Assembly: GCA_021161645.1 (NCBI GenBank)
Contig: JAGHAC010000042.1
Location: 1-12,457, forward strand
Source: a bacterium
Lineage (GTDB): Bacteria > Patescibacteriota > Minisyncoccia > Minisyncoccales > PEYH01
Length of the DNA: 12,457 nucleotides
Direction: 5' to 3'
In this document: positions 1-6,070 of the stretch, in pieces
Numbering within the stretch: the stretch's first letter is position 1
Layout of the letters: the number at the start of each line of letters is the position of its first letter
The notes under the pieces: generated by a model
What the model was told of the DNA's origin: nothing
The model's input: the letters and a program-made list of their open reading frames with translations, nothing else
Databases searched by the model: none
Made by a program: the position numbers and the translations under genes

Positions 1-59
1 ATATTGTACGATTTCTTTTTCAAATTATTACTGGTATAGGATTTAATTTTTAATTCTTA

Positions 60-88
60 TTGACAAGTTCATTCTTATTTGATAGTTT
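60..88 (+). promoter_or_regulatory. Predicted sigma70-type promoter of rpsL/str unit
   Basis: A perfect -35 hexamer TTGACA lies at 60-65, followed by a 17-nt spacer and a weaker -10, TAGTTT, at 83-88 that keeps the key T, A and final T. Transcription would begin near 95, giving a leader of about 16 nt that still contains the AAGG word before the rpsL ATG. It is the only strong promoter-like pair before the cluster, so it plausibly drives rpsL-rpsG-fusA and onward. Read from sequence only. Confidence 0.6.
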
Positions 89-99
89 TGATATTACTT

Positions 100-103
100 A
101 AGG
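100..103 (+). promoter_or_regulatory. Weak Shine-Dalgarno AAGG of rpsL
   Basis: AAGG ends 7 nt before the rpsL ATG at 111, a normal Shine-Dalgarno distance. It matters because it is the only 4-base match to AAGGAGGT that I can find at a usable distance in front of any of the 21 starts in this window. Confidence 0.5.
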
Positions 104-110
104 CAATAAT

Positions 111-521
111 ATGCCCACTTTTAATCAATTAATAAAAAAAGGAAGAAAAAGGATTATTAAAAAGACCAAGACGCCGGCGTTAGGTCTTGGTTTTAATAAT
201 TTAAAAAATAGACCGGTGGGTTATCCTTCGCCCCAGAAAAGAGGTGTTGTTTTAAAGGTTTTTACCGTAACTCCAAAGAAGCCAAACTCTGCTTTGAGAA
301 AAGTTTGCAGGGTTCGATTGAGTAATAATATGGAGGTAACCGCTTATATTCCCGGGGAGGGACATAATATTCAAGAACACTCTATTGTTTTAATTCGAGG
401 CGGAAGAGTAAAAGACCTTCCAGGTGTGAGATATAAGGTTATAAGAGGGTCTCTAGATGTTGGCGGAGTGGAAGGAAGAAAACAGTCGCGAAGTAAATAT
501 GGGACAAAAAAGGAAGGATAA
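111..521 (+). CDS. rpsL: Small ribosomal subunit protein uS12 (S12)
   Basis: uS12 sits at the decoding centre of the 30S subunit and helps monitor codon-anticodon pairing. The 136-residue product carries the invariant TPKKPNSALRKV block (residues 54-65) and GEGHNIQEHS (82-91), GGRVKDLPGVRY (97-108) and RKQSRSKYGTKK (123-134). Lys56 and Lys101 match the E. coli K43 and K88 positions where streptomycin-resistance changes arise, and both are wild-type. Asp102 matches the RimO methylthiolation site. Compared with the 124-residue E. coli protein there is a longer loop at about residues 25-39, as in the ~138-residue Bacillus type. It is the first gene of the str unit, with a promoter and short leader directly upstream; rpsG follows after 91 nt. 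Identification is certain. Confidence 0.98.
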   Translation: MPTFNQLIKKGRKRIIKKTKTPALGLGFNNLKNRPVGYPSPQKRGVVLKVFTVTPKKPNSALRKVCRVRLSNNMEVTAYIPGEGHNIQEHSIVLIRGGRVKDLPGVRYKVIRGSLDVGGVEGRKQSRSKYGTKKEG

Positions 522-533
522 TTAGAAATTAGC

Positions 534-597
534 TTATGAGTTTGTGATTTTATGAGTTGATGATTAAAAGAAATTAAACATAGAGAAATTAAACATA
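534..597 (+). repeat. Short tandem words in rpsL-rpsG spacer
   Basis: The 91-nt spacer contains TTATGAGTT twice (534-542 and 550-558) and then AGAAATTAAACATA twice (569-582 and 584-597), 15 nt apart start to start. No promoter pair or hairpin terminator is evident. It belongs to the pattern of word-repeat spacers seen across this window. Confidence 0.7.
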
Positions 598-612
598 ATA
601 ACCATATAATAT

Positions 613-1086
613 ATGTCAAAAAAAATAAGGAGAAGAGAACTTGAGCCAGATCCTATATATAACAGCGCTTTAGTAACCAAGTTGATTAATTATGTAATGA
701 GGAAGGGTAAAAAGAGCGTTGCCAGAAAGATAGTTTATAAAGCGTTTGAGATTATTAAAGAGAAAACAAAAAAAGATCCGGTAGAAGTGTTTGAGAAAGC
801 GCTTAAAAATGCAGGTCCTATTTTGGAAGTGAGACCAAAAAGAATAGGGGGTGCTACTTATCAGGTTCCTATGGAAGTAAAACCTCATCGAAGGATAGCG
901 CTCGCTTTAAGGTGGATAATTGAAGCAGCAAAGACAAAAGGAGGTAAACCAATGTATCAAAAATTAGCAGAGGAAATAATTAGTGCTGCTAATAACGAAG
1001 GTACAGCAGTAAAGAAAAAAGAAAATGTTCATAAGATGGCAGAGGCAAATAAAGCCTTTGCTCATTTTGCATCTTTTGGAGGATAG
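613..1086 (+). CDS. rpsG: Small ribosomal subunit protein uS7 (S7)
   Basis: uS7 is a primary 16S rRNA-binding protein that starts assembly of the 30S head and lines the E site. The 157-residue product matches the family's length and shows RRRELEPDPIYNS near the N-terminus (6-18), LINYVMRKGKKSVA (24-37), the GGATYQVPMEV hairpin region (78-88), RRIALALRWI (92-101) and a normal ending HKMAEANKAFAHF (140-152). In E. coli S7 is the autoregulator of the str operon; whether that holds here cannot be seen, and no obvious S7-binding hairpin was noticed in the repeat-filled spacer upstream. The start has no Shine-Dalgarno sequence; ATG at 613 gives the canonical N-terminus. Stop is TAG. fusA follows after 53 nt. 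Confidence 0.98.
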   Translation: MSKKIRRRELEPDPIYNSALVTKLINYVMRKGKKSVARKIVYKAFEIIKEKTKKDPVEVFEKALKNAGPILEVRPKRIGGATYQVPMEVKPHRRIALALRWIIEAAKTKGGKPMYQKLAEEIISAANNEGTAVKKKENVHKMAEANKAFAHFASFGG

Positions 1087-1096
1087 GATGCAAAAA

Positions 1097-1131
1097 TTTT
1101 TAATTCTTAATTTTTAATTCTTAATTTTTAA
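1097..1131 (+). repeat. Heptad array TTTTTAA/TTCTTAA before fusA
   Basis: Five consecutive 7-nt words alternate TTTTTAA and TTCTTAA, filling most of the 53-nt rpsG-fusA spacer. The same words recur as one near-complete copy at 47-59 upstream of rpsL. No Shine-Dalgarno sequence lies between the array and the fusA ATG. Confidence 0.8.
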
Positions 1132-1139
1132 ATAATTTT

Positions 1140-3284
1140 ATGCGGTCATATCCAATTGAAAGATATAGAAATATTGGAATCATCGCTCATATTGATGCAG
1201 GCAAGACAACTGTTACTGAGCGAGTTTTATTTTATACCGGCATTTCTCATAAAATTGGTGAAGTTCACGAGGGACAAGCAATTATGGATTGGATGGAACA
1301 GGAAAGAGAAAGGGGGATAACAATTACTTCGGCTGCAACCACATGCTTTTGGATTCCTATCGAAGAAAGAACTAAATTAATAGGAGACAAATCTTTTAAG
1401 GAGGTTGATCCAGAAGAAAAAAAGAAAATTGAATATAGGATTAACATTATCGATACCCCCGGACATATTGATTTTACTGCAGAGGTGCAGAGATCTTTGA
1501 GGGTGCTCGATGGAGCAGTAGTGGTATTTGATGGGGTAGCGGGAGTAGAGGCGCAATCAGAAACGGTTTGGCATCAGGCAGATAGGTTTAAAGTTCCCAG
1601 AATATGTTTTATCAACAAGCTGGATCGGCTTGGAGCTTCTTTTGAAAAAAGTCTTGAGTCTATCTGGGAAAGGTTAAGTCCTAATGCAATAGCATTGCAA
1701 ATTCCTATAGGAATTGAGTCGAATTTTGAAGGCGTTATTGATTTAATTACAATGAAAGCGTGGAAATTTGAGGGAGAGCATGGAGAAAAGATTACTATTG
1801 AGGAGATTCCGGAAAACCTTAAAGAAAAGGCACAGGAATGGAGAAATAAAATGTTAGATAAGATTGCTGCTGAAGATCATAATCTTTTGGAAAAATATCT
1901 CGAAGGAAAAGAAATTTCTTCGGAGGAAATAAGATCGGTTTTAAGAAAAAGCGTAATTGAGTATAAGCTAGTGCCAGTTTTATGTGGCTCTGCCCTTAAA
2001 AATAAAGGAATTCAGCCATTGTTAGATGCAGTTATATATTATCTGCCGTCACCGGTAGATTTGCCCCCTATTGAGGGAACTGATCCTAAAACAGGAGAAA
2101 GCATCAGCAGAAAGCCAGAAGATGATGAGCCTTTCTCTGCTTTAGCCTTTAAAATTGCCACAGATCCTTTTGTAGGAAGCTTAACATATTTTAGAGTTTA
2201 TTCAGGGCATCTAAAATCAGGAGATTTTGTTTTTGACACGAACACTCACGAAAAACTGAGAATTGGCAGAATCGTTAGAATGCATGCCAATCATAGAGAA
2301 GAAATTGACGAAGTATTTGCTGGTGATTTGGCTGCGGCAGTAGGCATTAAAAATGTTTCTACCGGAGATACCCTTTGCGATGTTAATCATCCAATAGTAT
2401 TAGAGCAAATTACTTTTCCCGAGCCGGTTATTTCCATTAGAATTGAACCAAAGACAAAAGCAGACCAGGAAAAGCTGGCAACAGCTCTTAAAAAATTAGC
2501 CGAAGAAGATCCTACTTTCAGAATTAAAACAGATGAAGAAACTGGGGAAACAATTATTTCCGGAATGGGTGAGTTGCATTTAGAGATAATTGTTGATAGA
2601 TTAAAGAGAGAATTTAAAGTAGAAGCGAATGTAGGAAGACCTCAGGTTGCTTATAAAGAAACTATTACCACCACTGCTGAGGCAGAAGGAAAGTATATCA
2701 GGCAGAGTGGTGGAAGAGGTCAATACGGACATGTTTGGTTGAGAGTAGAACCAAAAGAAAGAGGAGAAGGATACGAATTTAAAGACGAAATTAAAGGAGG
2801 AATTATTCCAAAAGAATTTATTCCTGCAGTTGAAAAAGGAGTAAAAGAAGCAATGGAAAGGGGGGTATTGGCGGGATATCCTTTAGTGGATATGAAAGTA
2901 ACGTTATATGATGGATCATTTCATGAAGTAGATTCTTCTGATGCTGCTTTTAAAATTGCCGGCTCTATTGCTTTACAAGAAGCATCAAAAAGAGCAAAAC
3001 CAATTTTGCTGGAGCCAATAATGAAACTGGAAGTAACTATTCCTCAGGAATATTTTGGCGATGTGATTGGAGACTTGAATTCTCGAAGAGGTAAAATTTT
3101 GGAAACGTTAGATAGAACAAATATGAAAGTTCTTAGGGTTTATGTGCCCTTGGCGGAAATGTTCGGATACGCGACATCTTTGCGTTCAATGACTCAGGGC
3201 AGAGGAGTGTTTACTATGGAGTTTGATCATTACGAAAAAGTTCCAGAGACAATTGCGCAAGAGATAATAGAAGGAAGAAAATAA
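1140..3284 (+). CDS. fusA: Elongation factor G (EF-G), translocation GTPase
   Basis: EF-G hydrolyses GTP to move tRNAs and mRNA through the ribosome and, with RRF, helps recycle it. The 714-residue protein has all five domains. The G domain shows AHIDAGKT (16-23), switch I RGITIT (59-64 region), DTPGH (105-109), NKLD (159-162) and GSALKNKG (283-290). Domain III carries GMGELHLEIIVDR (475-487), domain IV QSGGRGQYGHVW (522-533) with the tip His595 in SFHEVDSS, and domain V PIMKLEVTIP (626-635). It is longer than E. coli or Thermus EF-G mainly because of a charged insert at about 72-99 between switch I and the DTPGH strand. All catalytic motifs are intact, so it should be active. It follows rpsG by 53 nt and precedes the hypothetical gene by 17 nt; no Shine-Dalgarno sequence. 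Confidence 0.98.
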   Translation: MRSYPIERYRNIGIIAHIDAGKTTVTERVLFYTGISHKIGEVHEGQAIMDWMEQERERGITITSAATTCFWIPIEERTKLIGDKSFKEVDPEEKKKIEYRINIIDTPGHIDFTAEVQRSLRVLDGAVVVFDGVAGVEAQSETVWHQADRFKVPRICFINKLDRLGASFEKSLESIWERLSPNAIALQIPIGIESNFEGVIDLITMKAWKFEGEHGEKITIEEIPENLKEKAQEWRNKMLDKIAAEDHNLLEKYLEGKEISSEEIRSVLRKSVIEYKLVPVLCGSALKNKGIQPLLDAVIYYLPSPVDLPPIEGTDPKTGESISRKPEDDEPFSALAFKIATDPFVGSLTYFRVYSGHLKSGDFVFDTNTHEKLRIGRIVRMHANHREEIDEVFAGDLAAAVGIKNVSTGDTLCDVNHPIVLEQITFPEPVISIRIEPKTKADQEKLATALKKLAEEDPTFRIKTDEETGETIISGMGELHLEIIVDRLKREFKVEANVGRPQVAYKETITTTAEAEGKYIRQSGGRGQYGHVWLRVEPKERGEGYEFKDEIKGGIIPKEFIPAVEKGVKEAMERGVLAGYPLVDMKVTLYDGSFHEVDSSDAAFKIAGSIALQEASKRAKPILLEPIMKLEVTIPQEYFGDVIGDLNSRRGKILETLDRTNMKVLRVYVPLAEMFGYATSLRSMTQGRGVFTMEFDHYEKVPETIAQEIIEGRK

Positions 3285-3301
3285 TAATTCAATCTAAATC
3301 T

Positions 3302-3613
3302 ATGGATTTGGAGATAATTAAAAAAATTATAGAAAAAGAAGGAGGAAAAGTAATTATTGTAGAGAATGGCAAACCTACTTTGATAATTTCCCGGTTAGCA
3401 ATAGATACTTTAGAAGAAAAAAAAGACAATAATACTTCAGAAGAAAAGAAAAATCCCTTAAAGGTCGAGCAGAAAATTTCAACTGAAAACTCAATTCAGT
3501 TGCCCGAGAAAATATCTTCAAAAGATGTGCTTCTCTCTGAGAGAAGTTCAAAAAAAGAACAACTAGAAGTTCGACAAGGTGAAGAAATTAGTCTCGATGA
3601 TCTACCTCTTTAA
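3302..3613 (+). CDS. Hypothetical 103-residue protein between fusA and tuf
   Basis: I do not recognise this gene as a named family. It begins 17 nt after fusA on the same strand, has normal AT-rich codon use and ends with TAA before the tuf promoter. The N-terminal third (about 1-38) looks folded: helix-like LEIIKKIIEKEGG, then strand KVIIVENGKPTLIIS, which resembles the first strands of Phd/YefM-type antitoxins (pattern GxPxxVxxS). Residues 40-93 are Lys/Glu/Ser/Asn-rich and probably disordered. The last residues EEISLDDLPL are acidic then hydrophobic, recalling the short C-terminal peptide of single-stranded DNA-binding proteins. There is no signal peptide or membrane segment and no toxin gene next to it, so a classical toxin-antitoxin pair is unlikely. 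Its place between EF-G and EF-Tu suggests co-expression with translation factors; function unknown. Confidence 0.85.
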   Translation: MDLEIIKKIIEKEGGKVIIVENGKPTLIISRLAIDTLEEKKDNNTSEEKKNPLKVEQKISTENSIQLPEKISSKDVLLSERSSKKEQLEVRQGEEISLDDLPL

Positions 3614-3617
3614 ATCA

Positions 3618-3646
3618 TTGACTTTTAAAAGATTATTTACTAAAAT
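3618..3646 (+). promoter_or_regulatory. Predicted sigma70-type promoter of tuf
   Basis: TTGACT at 3618-3623 and TAAAAT at 3641-3646 are separated by exactly 17 nt; each differs from consensus at one position. Transcription would start near 3653, giving a leader of about 47 nt made largely of the tandem repeat that follows. This would let EF-Tu, and probably uS10, be made at a higher level than the upstream genes. It begins five bases after the hypothetical gene's stop codon. Confidence 0.6.
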
Positions 3647-3650
3647 TGAA

Positions 3651-3682
3651 AAATCATTAAATAATTAAATCATTAAATAATT
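3651..3682 (+). repeat. Octamer tandem repeat in tuf leader
   Basis: AAATCATT and AAATAATT alternate twice (3651-3682), a perfect 16-nt duplication. If the promoter at 3618-3646 is real, this repeat makes up most of the tuf 5' leader. It contains no Shine-Dalgarno sequence and no G, so it should be an unstructured leader. Confidence 0.75.
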
Positions 3683-3699
3683 AACAACTAAGTTAAAAT

Positions 3700-4896
3700 A
3701 TGGCCGAAGAAAAATTTGAAAGAACAAAACCCCATGTCAACGTTGGTACTATTGGTCACGTTGATCATGGAAAAACAACCCTTACAGCAGCAATATTAAA
3801 AGTCTTAAATCTTAAAGGATTTAAGACATCTCAAAAGACAATAGATCAGATTGATTCCGCTCCTGAGGAAAAGGCAAGAGGTTTAACCATTAACATTACA
3901 CATGTAGAATACGAGACCGAGAAAAGACACTATGCTCATATTGATTGTCCCGGTCATGCTGACTATATCAAGAATATGATTACAGGAGCTGCTCAGATGG
4001 ATGGAGCAATCTTAGTAGTTTCAGCAGTTGATGGTCCTATGCCTCAAACAAGAGAACATATTCTTTTGGCGAGACAAGTAGGGGTGCCTGCTATTATTGT
4101 TTTTCTTAATAAATGCGATATGGTAGATGATCCAGAAATGATAGATTTAGTAGAGTCAGAAGTAAGGGAACTTCTCAAGAAATACGAATTTCCCGGCGAT
4201 GAAGTTCCGGTAATTAGAGGATCAGCCTTAAAAGCATTGGAGGTAAATTCTGCAGATGATGAAGCAGCAAAACCAATCCTTGAGCTAACAAAAGCTTTAG
4301 ATGAATATATTCCGGAGCCAACTAGAGAACTAGATAAGCCATTTTTAATGGCTGTAGAGGATGTTTTCTCAATAGAAGGAAGAGGAACAGTTGCTACCGG
4401 AAGGATTGAAAGGGGAGTTGTTAAGCCCGGAGATGAGGTAGAAATTGTAGGATTAAAAGAGACCACTAAAACAACGGTTGTAAGTGTGGAGATGTTTAAT
4501 AAATCATTAGATGAAGGACGCGCTGGAGATAATGTAGGTATTCTTTTAAGAGGTATTAAGAAAGAAGACATTGAAAGAGGACAGGTTTTAGCAAAACCAG
4601 GCACTATTACCCCTCATACAGAATTTGAGGCAGAAGTATATATTCTTACCAAAGAAGAAGGGGGAAGACATACACCGTTCTTTAACGGCTACAAACCTCA
4701 ATTTTATATCAGAACAGCCGATGTGACCGGTGAAGTTACTCTTCCTGAAGGAGTAGAGATGGTAATGCCTGGAGATACTGTTAATCTAAAGATCAAACTA
4801 ATAGCACCCGTCGCTTTAGAAGAAAAACAAAGATTTGCCTTAAGAGAAGGAGGAAGAACGGTGGGTGCTGGCGTTGTTACCAAAATAATTAAATAA
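3700..4896 (+). CDS. tuf: Elongation factor Tu (EF-Tu)
   Basis: EF-Tu delivers aminoacyl-tRNA to the ribosomal A site as a GTP complex. The 398-residue product is full length. Motifs: P-loop GHVDHGKT (19-26), switch I EEKARGLTIN (56-65) with the Mg-coordinating Thr63, DCPGH (82-86) with catalytic His86, NKCD (137-140) and SALKAL (175-180). Domain 2 has GRGTVATGRIERG (227-239) and domain 3 GGRHTPFFNGYKPQF (321-335) and REGGRTVGAG (382-391). A small departure is Leu62 in the usually invariant RGITI stretch, and Ile66 where Thr or Ile-like residues vary. It has its own predicted promoter and a repeat leader without Shine-Dalgarno sequence; rpsJ follows after 22 nt. Identification is certain. Confidence 0.98.
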   Translation: MAEEKFERTKPHVNVGTIGHVDHGKTTLTAAILKVLNLKGFKTSQKTIDQIDSAPEEKARGLTINITHVEYETEKRHYAHIDCPGHADYIKNMITGAAQMDGAILVVSAVDGPMPQTREHILLARQVGVPAIIVFLNKCDMVDDPEMIDLVESEVRELLKKYEFPGDEVPVIRGSALKALEVNSADDEAAKPILELTKALDEYIPEPTRELDKPFLMAVEDVFSIEGRGTVATGRIERGVVKPGDEVEIVGLKETTKTTVVSVEMFNKSLDEGRAGDNVGILLRGIKKEDIERGQVLAKPGTITPHTEFEAEVYILTKEEGGRHTPFFNGYKPQFYIRTADVTGEVTLPEGVEMVMPGDTVNLKIKLIAPVALEEKQRFALREGGRTVGAGVVTKIIK

Positions 4897-4918
4897 AGTT
4901 ATTGATAATCAGAAAGAA

Positions 4919-5257
4919 ATGACAGTAGAGAAAAAGACGAAAGAGTCTGATATTAAACAGAGAATAAGGATCAAGCTGAGAGCTTACGACTATAAGGTTT
5001 TGGATAAAAGCGCGCGTCAGATTATTGAAACAGCAGAGAGATATGGGGCAGAAATTTCTGGTCCCGTTCCATTGCCTACTGAAATTCATAAATACACCGT
5101 CAATAGATCTACATTTGTTCATAAAGATGCCAGAGAACAGTTTGAAATAAGGATTCATAAAAGATTGATAGATATATATAACCCGGATCAGAAAATTATT
5201 GAAGCGTTAACCAGTCTTACATTGCCCAGCGGAGTGGATGTTCAGATAAAGATGTAA
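4919..5257 (+). CDS. rpsJ: Small ribosomal subunit protein uS10 (S10/NusE)
   Basis: uS10 is a 30S head protein and, as NusE, also joins NusB and NusG in transcription antitermination. The 112-residue product shows QRIRIKLRAYDYKVLD (14-29), ETAERYGAEISGPVPLPTE (37-55), KDAREQFEIRIHKRLIDI (69-86) and ends with LPSGVDVQIKM. An extra ~10 charged residues precede the usual start, but the ATG at 4919 is the only one close to tuf and gives a 22-nt gap. Normally rpsJ is the first gene of the S10 operon; here it is followed by a 172-nt spacer with a terminator-like hairpin, so it probably belongs transcriptionally to the tuf unit. It is one of only two genes without T just before the ATG. Confidence 0.98.
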   Translation: MTVEKKTKESDIKQRIRIKLRAYDYKVLDKSARQIIETAERYGAEISGPVPLPTEIHKYTVNRSTFVHKDAREQFEIRIHKRLIDIYNPDQKIIEALTSLTLPSGVDVQIKM

Positions 5258-5291
5258 TATATCCGGCTCGGAACGACTCAAATATAAAATT

Positions 5292-5316
5292 GAAAACCGA
5301 GCAATGCTCGGTTTTC
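5292..5316 (+). terminator. Predicted intrinsic terminator after rpsJ
   Basis: Perfect inverted repeat GAAAACCGAGCA / TGCTCGGTTTTC around one central base; in RNA it would form an 11-bp stem with a 3-nt loop. The stem core CCGAGC/GCTCGG is flanked by an A-run and a T-run, so it reads as a terminator in both directions. It lies 34 nt after the rpsJ stop and separates the str-like unit from rplC. GCTCGG is repeated at 5266-5271 and 5347-5352, and the first copy could pair with the 5' arm as a competing stem. Confidence 0.7.
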
Positions 5317-5393
5317 AGTTGACTTTATTGTTCGCGAATCACGCCCGCTCGGCTGTGGATGTTCCTAAAAGTTCTTTCTTCGCTTCAATTCTG

Positions 5394-5421
5394 TTGATAA
5401 ATTAGTTGGATAGCATATAAA
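5394..5421 (+). promoter_or_regulatory. Possible promoter abutting rplC
   Basis: TTGATA (5394-5399), a 16-nt spacer and TATAAA (5416-5421) give a plausible promoter after the terminator-like hairpin. The expected start site would be about 5428-5430, at the rplC ATG itself (5430), so the message would be leaderless or nearly so. AT-rich DNA yields such pairs by chance, so this is tentative; a promoter is needed somewhere here if the hairpin terminates. Confidence 0.4.
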
Positions 5422-5429
5422 TTTAAATT

Positions 5430-6029
5430 ATGAAATTCATATTAGGAAAAAAAATAGGAATGACTCAAATATGGAAAGAGAATAAGGTAATTCCAGTAAC
5501 TTTAATTGAAGCTGGGCCATGTTTTGTTACTCAGATTAAAACAAAAGAAAAAGATGGGTATCAAGCAGTTCAACTTGGTTTTGAGAAAATTGAAAAAGAG
5601 AAAAAAATCAAAAAAAGCCAAAAAAGTAAGCCCTACAAACATTTAAGAGAATTTAGACTAGAAAATATTGAAGGTTTTAAAGTGGGAGATATAATAGATG
5701 TTTCTCGATTTGAACCCGGTGAAAAAGTAAAGATTTCGGGGATTTCGAAAGGAAAAGGATTTCAAGGTGTTGTAAAAAGATGGGGTTTCTCGGGTAGAAA
5801 TGCTACTCATGGAGTGAAACATGAAGAAAGAAAACCTGGATCAATTGGTTCGGCTTTTCCTCAGAGACTTATCAAAGGCAAGAAAATGCCTGGAAGAATG
5901 GGAAGCGAAAGAGTGACAATAAAAAATTTAGAAATTATTAATGTTGATAAAGAAAAAAACCTACTCGTCGTTATGGGAGGGATTCCGGGCAAAAGAGGAG
6001 GTTTGGTGGAAATTAAAACCATAAACTAA
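5430..6029 (+). CDS. rplC: Large ribosomal subunit protein uL3 (L3)
   Basis: uL3 binds 23S rRNA early in 50S assembly and sends a loop to the peptidyl-transferase centre. The 199-residue product has the N-terminal LGKKIGMTQIW (5-15), GTSKGKGF-like ISGISKGKGFQGVVKRW (102-118), THGVK (126-130), PGSIG (136-140) and KGKKMPGRMGSERVT (149-163). The stretch between PGSIG and KGKK is 8 residues, one shorter than the 9 of E. coli, and the Gln that PrmB methylates there (E. coli Gln150) is not in the same place; a Gln occurs at 145. It is the first gene after the terminator-like spacer and starts the S10 run; no Shine-Dalgarno sequence. rplD follows after 41 nt. Confidence 0.97.
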   Translation: MKFILGKKIGMTQIWKENKVIPVTLIEAGPCFVTQIKTKEKDGYQAVQLGFEKIEKEKKIKKSQKSKPYKHLREFRLENIEGFKVGDIIDVSRFEPGEKVKISGISKGKGFQGVVKRWGFSGRNATHGVKHEERKPGSIGSAFPQRLIKGKKMPGRMGSERVTIKNLEIINVDKEKNLLVVMGGIPGKRGGLVEIKTIN

Positions 6030-6070
6030 AAAATAATTTTTTATTTGTAATTTTCATTTTAATTTTAGTT

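Noticed and set aside
605..610. Perfect TATAAT just before rpsG
   Set aside because: No -35-like hexamer at 16-18 nt upstream (582-587 is AGAGAA), and the start site would fall inside the gene; chance match in AT-rich DNA.
3530..3546. Palindrome CTTCTCTC-T-GAGAGAAG inside the hypothetical gene as a terminator
   Set aside because: No T-run follows, it lies within a reading frame, and the sequence encodes part of the linker; probably coincidental.
3302..3613. Antitoxin of a toxin-antitoxin pair
   Set aside because: There is only a short Phd-like strand signature and no toxin gene on either side; fusA and tuf flank it.
4044..4604. 186-residue open frame on the - strand inside tuf
   Set aside because: It is antisense to a highly conserved gene, is Ser/Thr/Pro-rich with no family resemblance and no start context; a codon-composition shadow.
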